Assembly (NCBI RefSeq): GCF_014306625.1
Contig: NZ_JACRYL010000010.1
Span: forward strand, 46,642-110,641
Reading direction: 5' to 3'
DNA from: Pedobacter fastidiosus
GTDB taxonomy: Bacteria > Bacteroidota > Bacteroidia > Sphingobacteriales > Sphingobacteriaceae
Length of the DNA stretch: 64,000 nucleotides
Shown here one piece after another: positions 47,374-56,896 of the stretch. A program made the position numbers and the translations under genes. The notes below the pieces were generated by a model. It had not been told where the DNA came from. It worked only from the letters and a program-made list of their open reading frames with translations, and did not search any database. The stretch's first letter is position 1; each line of letters opens with the position of its first letter.

Positions 47374-47949
47374 TTAGCCGAAAAGGCTTAAGGGCCTAGG
47401 TTTTTCTTGTGGATTTTTGAAGGTATATTCCTTAAAAGGTTGCCATATTTTATCAATATGTTTATAAACAGAAAACCCATTAACTTCAAATGTCCGCTGA
47501 AATTTCCTTTCCTTATACTTATCCATAATTAGGGGATAAACGGCTGGCTTTACATCTTTAAATGCTATAGTAAGGTGCGGATTAAATTTAGGTTGATCTG
47601 CCTTTTCCAACAAAGCCATAGGTTTCAGCGCCTTTTTTATCTCAGCTTGAAGATTCATAATTCCTTCGTTATGATCTACATCGATAAAAATAGTATGTGG
47701 CGGAAATGAATTGAAATTTTTTAATACCTGGGTAAAGGGTGGAGCAAACACAGCTTCATCAAGTTTCTTGAAAAATCCTTCTTCCTGCTCTTTTGATGAT
47801 AATTTAACAGGATTATACAATGTAATATGCGCAGGCCGTTTTAAAGATTCATGCACATTAAATTGAGCAGCAATTTCATTTCTAATCACATCAATGTCTT
47901 CCACAACTGAAAGAGGCGGAACTAAACAAACTAAAAATAAATTTTCCAT
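47374..47949 (-). CDS. 2'-5' RNA ligase family (2H phosphoesterase) protein
   Basis: A 191-residue LigT-like protein with the paired motifs HITLYNP near 41-47 and HLTIAF near 124-129, well placed for an active 2H fold. It is a different subfamily from the protein at 42.4 kb. A -7 box TAAATTTG ends four bases before the start codon, so the message may be leaderless. Its 3' end is 7 bases from tamL. Confidence 0.88.
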   Translation of the reverse strand: MENLFLVCLVPPLSVVEDIDVIRNEIAAQFNVHESLKRPAHITLYNPVKLSSKEQEEGFFKKLDEAVFAPPFTQVLKNFNSFPPHTIFIDVDHNEGIMNLQAEIKKALKPMALLEKADQPKFNPHLTIAFKDVKPAVYPLIMDKYKERKFQRTFEVNGFSVYKHIDKIWQPFKEYTFKNPQEKPRPLSLFG

Positions 47950-48011
47950 AACTCAAATTTACTAATATTTTTAGCAAAAATGAAAAGCAATAAAATATTT
48001 ATTTTACTTTA

Positions 48012-48542
48012 TCAGAAGAGATTTTTTAAGCCATCAAAGATGCTTTCGAAGAAGGTTGCCAAGTTTAATCCACTACTGTGATTAAAATAAACGAAAACTA
48101 AAAATGCAATTACAACGAAGATGATTAGTTTCCTAAAGGCAAAGGCAATAATTACTAAGATGATTGGAATGATAAAGAGCCAAAGACTATTAATTGCATA
48201 AGGTGTTAAATCGGTGTCTTTTTTGTAAACATAAACCAACTTGCTGTGCGTGCCAGCATCGTTTTGATGTTTGATATAGATGAAAGTAGATTTATCAATT
48301 GGCAGTTGTAAAACGGCAATCCCATCATTAAATTTAAGACTTTGAGTAAATCCACTTACGCTAAAAGTATAAATTCCATTAATTTTTTCGTTCGGGTTGT
48401 TTAAAGAATCTGCAGCAATTATTGCCAGTTTGCTGTTTTTTAGCAGGTTTTCTTTTACCAGAAAATTGTTAATGGCTGCGGTTTGTGCCGAACAATAAAA
48501 GCCAATTAAACAGAGGATGGATAATATAAATACTCGTTTCAT
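48012..48542 (-). CDS. membrane protein of unknown function
   Basis: A 176-residue protein with a signal peptide (about 1-19, ending CSAQ), a soluble domain of about 95 residues with carboxypeptidase-regulatory look (GIYTFSVSGFTQSLKF), and two hydrophobic helices near 117-155 (SLWLFIIPIILVIIAFAF; LIIFVVIAFLVFVYF). I do not recognise the family. It overlaps the upstream patatin gene by four bases, so the two are coupled and may work together at the envelope. Confidence 0.75.
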   Translation of the reverse strand: MKRVFILSILCLIGFYCSAQTAAINNFLVKENLLKNSKLAIIAADSLNNPNEKINGIYTFSVSGFTQSLKFNDGIAVLQLPIDKSTFIYIKHQNDAGTHSKLVYVYKKDTDLTPYAINSLWLFIIPIILVIIAFAFRKLIIFVVIAFLVFVYFNHSSGLNLATFFESIFDGLKNLF

Positions 48543-50857
48543 TCGATAGAACGTTTGTTATAAATTAAGTAGCCAATATGCAATAATACACCATTTCTTT
48601 TAACTGCATCATTATATAAATTATAACTTAAGCTTACAGGGCCTAATGGCGTGTGGTAAACAAGTCCGGCGGTGGCAGCATAACGCAGTTTAGTTATCGC
48701 TTTTGCATAATCTACATCTTGAAAATTATTTAATTCGAACTCCTTATGAGGTAAAAATAAATAACCTTCTAATCTAAAATCTAAATTTTTTCTGAAATTA
48801 TAAATGTTTTTTATTCCACCTGCTATATAAGTTGTGGCTCTAAATCGATCAAGAAATAGCGAACGGCTATCTTGCAATGGATAAAATGCCGGTGCAACCA
48901 AAAGGGTAGAATAATAATTGCTAAATAAGGGCTGGTTTGAAATTACACCTTCTATTAAGTATCCAAAAGTATATTTTTTAAGGTGAAAAAAGTAGTTTTC
49001 TTGTGAGAGTTTTATGCTGCCCCAATGGTGTAAATGACTAGATTCTGGAAGTTTGGTAAAGCCTGGCGTATTGCGGAAAATATTCCCAGGATCGTAATTT
49101 TCTCGCCCTGTTGTGTAACTGAAGCTTAACGAAAAACTTTGTCCGTTGGTGGCGTATTGTTTTCTGTTAAGTGAATTCTTCTGGAGTTTTAACGAGCCTC
49201 TAAATCCATTAAAATTTGTTTCGTCCAATAAATCGCCCACTGCAAAGGTATTGTTTGGGCTATACCGATCACTATTGTTTATAAATGTAGAGTGAAGTAC
49301 AATTTTAGTATTGTAATTTAACGGCATTCCAATCATCAAATCTATTTTCCGGTCTGATTGCTCTATGTAAATCGGATGCGGATTTTCAATAAAAATCTGG
49401 CTCGTATTATAGTAATTCCAATGGTTGTAAGTAAGTTCTGCAGCTAAAAAAAGCGGGAGCTTTGTTGGGTAATCTACTCGGCCATTTAGTTGTACAGATT
49501 CGTAAAAACGACCAGAATAGAAGCTTGTTCCAAAGGTATAAGCCTTTCTATTTAGGTAATTATATTCTGCGCCAAGAAATACATTGCTTATTGGTCTGGT
49601 CGAAATATTGCCACCCAAATCTAATTTGAAGCTTTTTTTGGGCTGTGCCACCACTTCAAAAGTATAACTATCTGTCGCCGCCTGATAGGATATTTTCGGA
49701 TAAACGGTTTCGAAAGTTTGATCGGCGACTAATTTATAATACCCACGCTTAATATCCTGTAGATTAAAAGTTTCTTTATCACTTTTAAAAAGGCGCTCGA
49801 TATATTTTTTCTGTTGATTATTTACGCCACTGACGGTGATGTTGCTAAAAACGAGATCGGGTTTTTGTTTGTTAAATTTTTCTCTTCGCTTGGCTAGTTC
49901 TTCGTCGCTAATTCTTTTACTAATTAAAGCCTTAATTCTAGGCATATCTGCGATTGTTGCATCGTAACCTTTTTTTATCAGCTCTGCTACCGGACTAAAA
50001 TTTGTAACGCTGTAATCGGCTAAATCGGGTTGAATGTAAACTCCATTTTTACCAATCATAGTCGAATCTGATTTAGAAAGAAACATAAAAACCAAAAAAC
50101 GGTTCATCAAGCGGTCATCGTTATTTTTTGGGTACTCGTTATACGTTTTTGAAGAAACATTTGCGCCGATCACGTAATCGGGTTTGAATTCCTTTTCCAT
50201 AACATCGGCAGGGAAGTTGTTGTAAAGGCCACCATCAAAAACATATTTCCCGTCCAATTTTATAGGTCGGTAAATAATGGGCACCGTCATCGTTGCACGA
50301 ACGGCCTCTGCTAAACTTCCTTTACTTACGGTGATACTTTTTTGGGAAAGTACATCGGCAACCATGCAACGATAGGGAACAAAGAGGTTGTCAAAATTAT
50401 CTTTTGAGGCTGCAGAAGCTTGAGAAAAAAGTTCTAAAAAGGCAAAATTTAATGGAATATCATTAATTAAATTAGAGCGGAAGCTGAAATGAAAACCAGT
50501 ATCTATGGCAACCTTTGCGGTAAGCATAGATGCATTTGGCTCATTCTTTTGAAAATAGTAGGTGTAATCACTTGTATATCTTCCATTAATCCAGTTTTGA
50601 AAATCATTACTGAGCGCAATTTTTTCTATCTGAGCCGGAGAATAACCTGCGGCATACATAGCGCCAACTATGCCACCCATTGATGTTCCGGTAATGTAAT
50701 CGATGGGGATATGGTTTTCTTCTAATGCTTTTAGCGTACCAATATGCGCCAAACCTTTAGCGCCACCACCACTAAAAACAAGGCCAACTTTTTGCGCCCG
50801 CAATTGGGTACAGCACAAAACGAAGAGGATCAGCAAGTATCTTTTAAAAATTACCAC
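48539..50857 (-). CDS. patatin-like phospholipase with outer-membrane barrel (PlpD type)
   Basis: A 772-residue protein with a signal peptide (1-22), patatin domain, one POTRA-like domain (about 335-410) and a C-terminal 16-strand type barrel, the layout of type Vd autotransporters. The catalytic dyad is Ser59 in GTSMG and Asp208 in DGG; the oxyanion hole is SGGGAKG (29-35). It probably hydrolyses phospholipids at or beyond the outer membrane. The start is GTG. It is coupled to the small membrane protein gene downstream. Confidence 0.92.
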   Translation of the reverse strand: MVIFKRYLLILFVLCCTQLRAQKVGLVFSGGGAKGLAHIGTLKALEENHIPIDYITGTSMGGIVGAMYAAGYSPAQIEKIALSNDFQNWINGRYTSDYTYYFQKNEPNASMLTAKVAIDTGFHFSFRSNLINDIPLNFAFLELFSQASAASKDNFDNLFVPYRCMVADVLSQKSITVSKGSLAEAVRATMTVPIIYRPIKLDGKYVFDGGLYNNFPADVMEKEFKPDYVIGANVSSKTYNEYPKNNDDRLMNRFLVFMFLSKSDSTMIGKNGVYIQPDLADYSVTNFSPVAELIKKGYDATIADMPRIKALISKRISDEELAKRREKFNKQKPDLVFSNITVSGVNNQQKKYIERLFKSDKETFNLQDIKRGYYKLVADQTFETVYPKISYQAATDSYTFEVVAQPKKSFKLDLGGNISTRPISNVFLGAEYNYLNRKAYTFGTSFYSGRFYESVQLNGRVDYPTKLPLFLAAELTYNHWNYYNTSQIFIENPHPIYIEQSDRKIDLMIGMPLNYNTKIVLHSTFINNSDRYSPNNTFAVGDLLDETNFNGFRGSLKLQKNSLNRKQYATNGQSFSLSFSYTTGRENYDPGNIFRNTPGFTKLPESSHLHHWGSIKLSQENYFFHLKKYTFGYLIEGVISNQPLFSNYYSTLLVAPAFYPLQDSRSLFLDRFRATTYIAGGIKNIYNFRKNLDFRLEGYLFLPHKEFELNNFQDVDYAKAITKLRYAATAGLVYHTPLGPVSLSYNLYNDAVKRNGVLLHIGYLIYNKRSIE

Positions 50858-50884
50858 CCTTAAAAATAGGGTTTTCTTTTAAAA

Positions 50885-51352
50885 TTAGTTTAATATGAAG
50901 ATGTTGTATGTTAAAAATGATGCAAAACTTACCCAAAGTATATATGGAATAAATAAATAACCTGCCCATTTATCAATCTTGTAAAAAGTTAGTGCATTTA
51001 TAACAATGAAAATTAGCAACAATATAATTTCTGCTAAGGCAAAACCGATTTCATGGAGGTAGAAAAAAATAAATGACCAAGCTAAATTTAAAATTAGCTG
51101 AATTAGATAGATGGCAATCGTTCTTGGAAAATGAACAATCTTATCTCTTTTTATCCAAACGAGATAGGCTGCAATTCCGATTAGAATATATAAGGTTGTC
51201 CAAACTGGCGCAAATAGCCAATTTGGTGGGTTGAAAGAAGGCTTGTTTAATGTTGGATACCAAACTCTTACAGATTCTGCCGTTGCATATGCAGCCAATG
51301 CGCCAACGCTTAGGGTTAAAATTATATTTAAAATAAAAGCCAAAAATTTCAT
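50885..51352 (-). CDS. tspO: TspO/MBR family protein
   Basis: A 155-residue membrane protein with five helices, of the TspO family (bacterial homologue of the translocator protein), which binds porphyrins. Family features are WYPTLNKPSFNPPNWLFAPVW near 30-50 and a second-helix LAWSFIFFYLHEIGFALAEI. In bacteria it links to tetrapyrrole and light or oxygen responses; the local role is unknown. It lies 27 bases from the patatin gene on the same strand. Confidence 0.93.
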   Translation of the reverse strand: MKFLAFILNIILTLSVGALAAYATAESVRVWYPTLNKPSFNPPNWLFAPVWTTLYILIGIAAYLVWIKRDKIVHFPRTIAIYLIQLILNLAWSFIFFYLHEIGFALAEIILLLIFIVINALTFYKIDKWAGYLFIPYILWVSFASFLTYNIFILN

Positions 51353-51396
51353 GCCGCTAAATTGAGTTTAAACAACGATAAAACCTAAATATTTTG

Positions 51397-52746
51397 TTAA
51401 CGGCCAATGCCAGGAACTACGGGTAGACTCTCATTATCTTCGTTTCCAACACTTTGAACGGCAAAAAGATAATTGTCTTTACTATATGGCAACCTAAGTT
51501 CTGTTGCGTTGGTAAAAAATTTCTTTTGCCAAACTGGACTACTGGTCTCACGCATTAAAACATAATAACCTTTTACAGCTCCATTTACTGGCGCTTTCCA
51601 ATATAAAAAAGTAGAGTTGCTTAGGTTTTTAACATCAACTTTAACTTCGGTTGGCTCTGATGGCGCCTTTGCCAAATTTGCAAGAACAGAAATATTTACC
51701 GCTGTGTTTTTTCTCAGGTATTCGAAATCCATAAATTCCTGTAAATCGCCATATTTAATTCCATTTTCCGTTCTTAAATCTTGGTGCTGGTGATCAAAAT
51801 TTTCGTTCATTTCTGTAATGCGAACTGCGGTAAATCCGTTCTCGACAAAAGGCGTATGATCTCCGCCTCGCAAAAAGCGATCGTTTCTATAAATAAGCTT
51901 TATCTCTAATTGATCTACATAACGCTCGCCAATTTCTTTAACATAACGGGCTAACTGTCGGCTTTTTCCATCATTTTCTAAACCAAACTGACGAATGTTT
52001 TTGGCGTTTTTTTCGATTTCGAAGCTGGGTAAACCTTCGCTAAACACACGCAGCTTGGTATTGTCGATAATTTGGGTTTCGCTGCTGTTGTTGCTCCCAA
52101 TCATATCGTTGTTGAGCATGGCATCAATATTCCAGCCTTCTTTTTTGGCTTTTGCGGCCATAAAGCCCGATCCCAATAAAGATTGTTCCTCGCCACTTAC
52201 GGCAACAAAAATTATCGTTGCAGAAAACTTGTATTGGCTCATTATTCTTGCGGCCTCGATAACCCCCGCAACTCCACTACCATCATCGTTTGCGCCAGGC
52301 GCATCACTAGTTCGGTTCATTACATCTGTTACCCGGCTATCTAAATGGCCACTCACAACATAAACTCGTTTATCATTTGCATCCGTTCCCTTCAAAATGG
52401 CAACCGCATTTCCTAAAAGAATCGCTTTGTCTACTCTTTTTCCATCGGCTTGTAAAGTAACTGTATCTAAAAAAGCTGTCAATCGGCCATCGCCTTGTTT
52501 TGCAAACTGATTAAACTTGCTTACCACCCAATTTCTGGCTGCGCCAATTCCCTTTGTTTTGCTTTTAATATCGCTTATGGTACTTCTTGTGCCAAAGGTG
52601 ACCATTTTAGAGATGTATGATTTTAAAGAATCCTGATTAACGGCCTTAACCATTTTATCCAAATCTGCATGGCGATTGATTAACGTTTGAGCTTTAACTG
52701 ATGATGCTATAGCAATTAAAAATACTAGGGAGTAGATTTTTTTCAT
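51397..52746 (-). CDS. secreted M28 family aminopeptidase
   Basis: A zinc aminopeptidase, 449 residues. It has a signal peptide (1-20, SSVKAQ) and two-zinc site residues His134 (GHLDSR), Asp154 (GANDDGSG), catalytic Glu186 with Glu187 (SGEEQ), Asp214 (NNDMIG) and His297 (GGDHTPF). The C-terminal 90 residues look like a fibronectin type III domain (EPTEVKVDVKNLSNSTFLYW). It acts in the periplasm or outside the cell. It ends 44 bases before tspO on the same strand. Confidence 0.92.
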   Translation of the reverse strand: MKKIYSLVFLIAIASSVKAQTLINRHADLDKMVKAVNQDSLKSYISKMVTFGTRSTISDIKSKTKGIGAARNWVVSKFNQFAKQGDGRLTAFLDTVTLQADGKRVDKAILLGNAVAILKGTDANDKRVYVVSGHLDSRVTDVMNRTSDAPGANDDGSGVAGVIEAARIMSQYKFSATIIFVAVSGEEQSLLGSGFMAAKAKKEGWNIDAMLNNDMIGSNNSSETQIIDNTKLRVFSEGLPSFEIEKNAKNIRQFGLENDGKSRQLARYVKEIGERYVDQLEIKLIYRNDRFLRGGDHTPFVENGFTAVRITEMNENFDHQHQDLRTENGIKYGDLQEFMDFEYLRKNTAVNISVLANLAKAPSEPTEVKVDVKNLSNSTFLYWKAPVNGAVKGYYVLMRETSSPVWQKKFFTNATELRLPYSKDNYLFAVQSVGNEDNESLPVVPGIGR

Positions 52747-52830
52747 GTTGTTTAATAAGAAAGCTAATGTATTGAATCATTGGCTAATGTATAATAGGAA
52801 ATTTGGTATTTACTGTAACATTTTAAACAT

Positions 52831-52862
52831 AAAAATGCCCCTCGATGTTAATCGAGAGGCAT
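52831..52862 (-). terminator. terminator of M16-like gene
   Basis: Stem ATGCCCCTCGAT / ATCGAGAGGCAT with one mismatch and a GTTA loop, followed on the minus strand by TTTTT. Confidence 0.88.
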
Positions 52863-52886
52863 ATAATATATAGCGAAGACAATGTG

Positions 52887-53513
52887 TTATTTTGAAAGAG
52901 AGGCAATGGTATTGTTTTCGCCTTTGTTCCAGTTTCCAAATGCTTTCTTTGCCGAATTTTTGGCATCGTTAACATTTACATCGCCAGCAATGGTTAAATA
53001 GGTTTTAGCTGGGGTAATTTCGTTGTAGAAATCTTGAACATCAGCTAAAGAAAGTGCGTTTATAGAATTTTCCGTTACGGTTTGATCATAATCATAATCT
53101 TGAAGTTTTAAGCTTGCAATTAGTTTTGCTTTGGCAATATTAAAAGTTTTTTGATCAATTTGAGCATTCTCAATATTCGATGCAAAAGCAGTTAACTCAG
53201 CATCAAAATCTACTGCAGTTGTGGCAAGTTTTCCACTGTTATCTTTAAAGCTTATGTGATCATTTTTTTGAACACCTTCATTAAGCACCGCATTTAATAA
53301 TTCTACTACACCATCTTTTTTATTCTGAAAGGCTTTGGCATCCAAAGTAAAACTCGAAAAGGCTTTTTCCGAACGACTGTTTTCTGAAACAATGATTGTC
53401 ATACCATTTTTGAGCTTGAAAGTTACCGGCTCTTTTAGACCATTTTGTGCATTACTGTTTAGGAAGGAGAGGAGGATTAGGGAAGTTAATAAAGTTGTTT
53501 TGATCTTATTCAT
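52887..53513 (-). CDS. degenerate M16 (insulinase-like) secreted protein
   Basis: A 208-residue exported protein (signal 1-22, NSNAQ). FKLKNGMTIIVSENSRSEKAF and the C-terminal ITPAKTYLTIAGDVNVNDAKN match the two ends of an M16 domain. The zinc motif HxxEH is missing: where it should be, the sequence reads VVELLNAVLNEGV. The domain is also shorter than the usual 220-plus residues per half. It is probably a non-catalytic partner or a remnant. It has its own terminator. Confidence 0.75.
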   Translation of the reverse strand: MNKIKTTLLTSLILLSFLNSNAQNGLKEPVTFKLKNGMTIIVSENSRSEKAFSSFTLDAKAFQNKKDGVVELLNAVLNEGVQKNDHISFKDNSGKLATTAVDFDAELTAFASNIENAQIDQKTFNIAKAKLIASLKLQDYDYDQTVTENSINALSLADVQDFYNEITPAKTYLTIAGDVNVNDAKNSAKKAFGNWNKGENNTIASLSK

Positions 53514-53752
53514 AAGCTTTTATTTAATTTTTGTTTTCTTTTTATTTCTGCAAAATTATATCCGCTAAGTTGTTAAGCCAATGATAACGAGGTAAAAAGG
53601 CAAAATTCCTCGACGAATGCGGTAATATACGTGTCGAATTATTTTATGGTTTTCTAAAAAGTCGAAATTTATTCATTTTGTTCATTAGCATTTAATTCAA
53701 AAGTTTTTCAATAGGTTGTATTAGATTTAATCAGATATCCATAAAGTACTAA

Positions 53753-54454
53753 ATGAATTGCCTCATAGTTGATGATGATATAATTTGCAGAATCGTAATT
53801 AAACATTTAGTTACGTTCGAGGAATCATTGAATTTGGTTGCAGAATGTAAAGATGCCAATGAAGCTTACCGACATTTAGAAGCGAGTAAAATAGACTTGA
53901 TCTTCTTGGATGTAGAAATGCCTGGAATATCGGGTATTGAGTTGGTTAAAGGATTGGGGCATTCCAAACCACTAATTATTTTTATCAGTTCTAAAAGGGA
54001 TTATGCTGCAGAAGCATTTGATTTAAACGTTGTTGATTTTATTACGAAACCAGTTGCTCCAGATCGATTTTTGAGGTCGGTTATTAAAGCAAAAGACATT
54101 TATAAACATAAAAATAACGCTTTTTTTTTAGGGTCTAAAAAGGATGAATTCATCTTTATTAGAGATTCTAATATCATTAGAAGAGTTAAGCTAAATGATA
54201 TTTGTTACCTAGAAGCGCAAGGAGATTATGTTAAAATTTATTTAAGCGATAGAGTTCATTCCATTCATTCTTCATTAAAATCGGTTGAAGATAAATTGCC
54301 GGCAGATACTTTTTCGAGGGTGCACAGATCTTTCATTGTTAACTTAGGTAAGATAGATACAATTGAGGGAAGCACATTAATTATTAATAAAAATTTTGTC
54401 CCCGTTTCGGATGCTTACCGTTCCGCACTAAATAAAAGAATGCAAATACTTTAA
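53753..54454 (+). CDS. LytTR family response regulator
   Basis: A 233-residue two-component regulator. The receiver domain (1-120) has Asp7/Asp8, phosphoacceptor Asp53 (FLDVEMPG) and Lys99 (ITKP). The C-terminal LytTR DNA-binding domain (about 135-233) has DICYLEAQGDYVKIYL and FSRVHRSFIVNL. No histidine kinase gene is adjacent, although LytS-like kinases usually sit next to such regulators. It is followed 41 bases later by a receiver-Hpt gene. Confidence 0.92.
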   Translation: MNCLIVDDDIICRIVIKHLVTFEESLNLVAECKDANEAYRHLEASKIDLIFLDVEMPGISGIELVKGLGHSKPLIIFISSKRDYAAEAFDLNVVDFITKPVAPDRFLRSVIKAKDIYKHKNNAFFLGSKKDEFIFIRDSNIIRRVKLNDICYLEAQGDYVKIYLSDRVHSIHSSLKSVEDKLPADTFSRVHRSFIVNLGKIDTIEGSTLIINKNFVPVSDAYRSALNKRMQIL

Positions 54455-54495
54455 ACAAAACCTATAAAAAATTATACCTACTAAAGCACGTTATT

Positions 54496-55296
54496 ATGGA
54501 CAGAGAAATAGAAAAATTAAAAGGCGATGCTCAAAATAACTCGGTTGATGTTTTGCTTGTAGAAGATAATTCCATCAATCAAAAACTATTTTCTTACTAT
54601 TTTAATGAGTATGAGGTGAGTTTTGATGTCGTTAATGACGGTTTTGAAGCCATAGATATCCTACGTAAAAAAAAGTATAAGCTGATTTTATTGGATATTG
54701 AACTCCCCAAAATGGACGGATATAATACAGCTAAAGAGATTAGAGAGGTTTTAAATGTAGATACGCCTATTGTGGCAATAACAGCTCATGATATTGATGA
54801 TGTTAAGGAGCAGTGTTTTGAAACCGGGATGAATGCCTGTTTTTCGAAACCAATAAGCAAAATAGAGTTGGTTGGCGTGCTTACACAGTTTCTGCCACAA
54901 GAAATTTTTTCTAACGCTATTAAAAGAAAAGCGGATATAGAGAAAGTGAAAGATTATCAAACAATTGATTTTGACTACCTGAAACAGATCAGCATGGGCG
55001 ATAAGGTTTTCGAAAAAAGATTGACAGAACAGTTCTGCGAAAAAATTTCGGAGAACCTAAATATGCTAGATGAATGTTTGATAAAAGAGGATGTTGCCGA
55101 ACTTAAGTTTGTTGCACACCAAATGCACTCTACTATTTTTATAATGGGATTGCGTTCAAAACTAGAATCTCATTTAGATGCAATAGAACGAAATACGTTA
55201 AACTATGAGCAGTTAAAAGCACGGATTGGAATTATTAGTTTGGTTTGCAAAAGGGCTAGGGAAGAAGCGAGACAGTTTTTAGCAACAGCAGGTTGA
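54496..55296 (+). CDS. receiver-Hpt phosphorelay protein
   Basis: A 266-residue protein. The receiver domain (about 17-135) has phosphoacceptor Asp67 (LLDIELPKMDG) and Lys118 (FSKP). The Hpt domain (about 160-266) has His208 in FVAHQMHSTIFIMG. No kinase or output domain is present, so it would pass phosphate between a hybrid kinase elsewhere and another receiver. Its position after the LytTR gene makes that regulator a candidate partner, by inference. Confidence 0.9.
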   Translation: MDREIEKLKGDAQNNSVDVLLVEDNSINQKLFSYYFNEYEVSFDVVNDGFEAIDILRKKKYKLILLDIELPKMDGYNTAKEIREVLNVDTPIVAITAHDIDDVKEQCFETGMNACFSKPISKIELVGVLTQFLPQEIFSNAIKRKADIEKVKDYQTIDFDYLKQISMGDKVFEKRLTEQFCEKISENLNMLDECLIKEDVAELKFVAHQMHSTIFIMGLRSKLESHLDAIERNTLNYEQLKARIGIISLVCKRAREEARQFLATAG

Positions 55297-55392
55297 TTTA
55301 GGTTTAATTATTTGAATTACAGTTATTTGTGTTTTTTAATTTCTTATTATTATATTTATTATGGTGATTTAGTTTATAAAATTTGATGGATT

Positions 55393-55656
55393 ATGAATGG
55401 CAGAAAAAAAGGATTAAGAATTTTTAATCCATCCTTAACCAATAGCATTATTAACCTCCAAAAGAGTGGTTACGATTATGATTTTCAAAAAGTAAACGAA
55501 GAGGATGTTTTATGCGTACAGAATAATCTTAGGTTTTCTACCAAGCATTTAATCATTAAATCTATTGAGTTACCACACAAATCCGCAAAGGGATTACAAA
55601 CTATAGAAACTATAACTGGCGAAAGAGGATTGTTGTTGACCGAAATTAATTATTAA
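55393..55656 (+). CDS. small protein of unknown function, 87 residues
   Basis: The sequence starts MNGRKKGLRIFNPSLTNSI, then NLQKSGYDYDFQKVNEEDV and ends GERGLLLTEINY. The pattern GYDYDF...FSTKHLIIKSIEL and GLLLTE vaguely recalls a short Bacteroidota family with GYxxDF and GVLVN that carries a doubtful phosphoribosylpyrophosphate synthetase label. I do not assign a function. A near -7 box lies just upstream. Neighbours are a phosphorelay gene and an acetyltransferase gene on the same strand. Confidence 0.6.
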   Translation: MNGRKKGLRIFNPSLTNSIINLQKSGYDYDFQKVNEEDVLCVQNNLRFSTKHLIIKSIELPHKSAKGLQTIETITGERGLLLTEINY

Positions 55657-55689
55657 ATCTTAAATTTAGTTTTTAAAGCAAAACTTAAG

Positions 55690-55986
55690 ATGGCAGAAAT
55701 TAAATTTGAGACTTTACCGAATGAGCCGAGCGCTTTTAATCTTTATCTCGAAGAAGTAAAAATTGGTGAAATGATTGTTGAAAATAAAGACGGCAATTTA
55801 ACAGTTTACCATACTGAAGTAGATGAAGATCAATCTGGCAATGGTTATGCAGGCCAATTGCTTGCCGAAATGGTTGCCTATGCAAGAGCGCAAAAACTTA
55901 AAGTAATTCCACTGTGCCCGTATGTTCATGCGCAATTTATTCGCCACCCAGATTTATATGCAGATCTTTGGGAAAAGGAGAATTAG
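55690..55986 (+). CDS. small GNAT-family acetyltransferase (COG2388 type)
   Basis: A 98-residue short GNAT protein. VYHTEVDEDQSGNGYAGQL carries the acetyl-CoA site (GNGYAGQLL), and VIPLCPYVHAQFIRHPDLYADL is the strongly conserved end of this minimal group. Substrates are not known. It starts 33 bases after the small gene before it, which may share its transcript. Confidence 0.88.
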   Translation: MAEIKFETLPNEPSAFNLYLEEVKIGEMIVENKDGNLTVYHTEVDEDQSGNGYAGQLLAEMVAYARAQKLKVIPLCPYVHAQFIRHPDLYADLWEKEN

Positions 55987-56122
55987 TTTTACTGAAATAA
56001 CAATATTTTAAATCCTCGATTTTAACCAAGTTGGGGATTCTTTTTTTGTAAAAAATATAGTGAAGAAATTAATTTGTGTTCGTAATGATTATATTTATCC
56101 TACACACAAATGAAATCTAAAT

Positions 56123-56764
56123 ATGAAATTTAAACGCAATTTTTTGCTCGTGTTATTTACGGGCATCGGGCTCATGGCGAGCGCACAAACCTTTTCTTCG
56201 GTTAATCTATGCAGATCCAACTATACGCTTGGTATCCATTCTGTTAATATTTTTGTAAATGATAATATCATTTCACTTAGTTTAGATGGTGAAATTTTGG
56301 ATCCTTATCTAGAAGGAAAAAGTTTTGAATACTACACAAACTTTGATGGAGCGGAGAAAAATGGAAAGCTTAAATCTATAGATAATATAACCTTTGACTA
56401 TTACGATCGATTTAGCTCAAACGAAATTCAGGGTAAAATCAAATCAATTAATGGTTTAAGTATCGAATATTACGATCGGTTTGGAGATGCGAGTGCTTCA
56501 GGAAAAATTAAATCGCTTGGCAGTACCTCCATTAGTTATTATGATCGATTCGTCTCTAATGAAAAAGCTGGCAAAGTAAAATCAATAGATGGAATGAGCG
56601 CTGATTATTTCGATCGATTTGACAAAAGTGAGCTTATCGGTAACATCAAATCATTAGCCGGCATTACTTTTAGCTATTATGATCGATTTGATTCTGAAGA
56701 TAAAATGGGACAGTTAAAATCAGTTCAAGGTTCTGATGATCGAATAATTATCAGCGTATATTAA
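56123..56764 (+). CDS. secreted 23-residue repeat protein (YYDRF repeats)
   Basis: A 213-residue protein with a signal peptide (1-22, MASAQ). From residue 81 it is a series of exact 23-residue repeats starting at 81, 104, 127, 150, 173 and 196 (last partial), each beginning G-K/N-I/L/V-KS-I/L and holding YYDRF or YFDRF. A decayed copy lies near 64-80. The pattern of short beta strands and turns suggests a beta-solenoid or roll. Function is unknown; binding or surface structure is possible. Confidence 0.8.
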   Translation: MKFKRNFLLVLFTGIGLMASAQTFSSVNLCRSNYTLGIHSVNIFVNDNIISLSLDGEILDPYLEGKSFEYYTNFDGAEKNGKLKSIDNITFDYYDRFSSNEIQGKIKSINGLSIEYYDRFGDASASGKIKSLGSTSISYYDRFVSNEKAGKVKSIDGMSADYFDRFDKSELIGNIKSLAGITFSYYDRFDSEDKMGQLKSVQGSDDRIIISVY

Positions 56765-56896
56765 AGAAAATTTAAATGCTTCATTTTAACTGTGAGGCAT
56801 TTTCGCTTTAAATGTTTTTCTACATGAAATTAGGTAAAACGTTTAACCGGTGTTATCTTGCAATAGAATTTTTAATCTAACCAAATCTCATTCCTA

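Noticed and set aside
51995..52363. Plus-strand open frame inside the M28 peptidase gene
   Set aside because: The peptidase has all catalytic motifs on the minus strand; this is a shadow frame.
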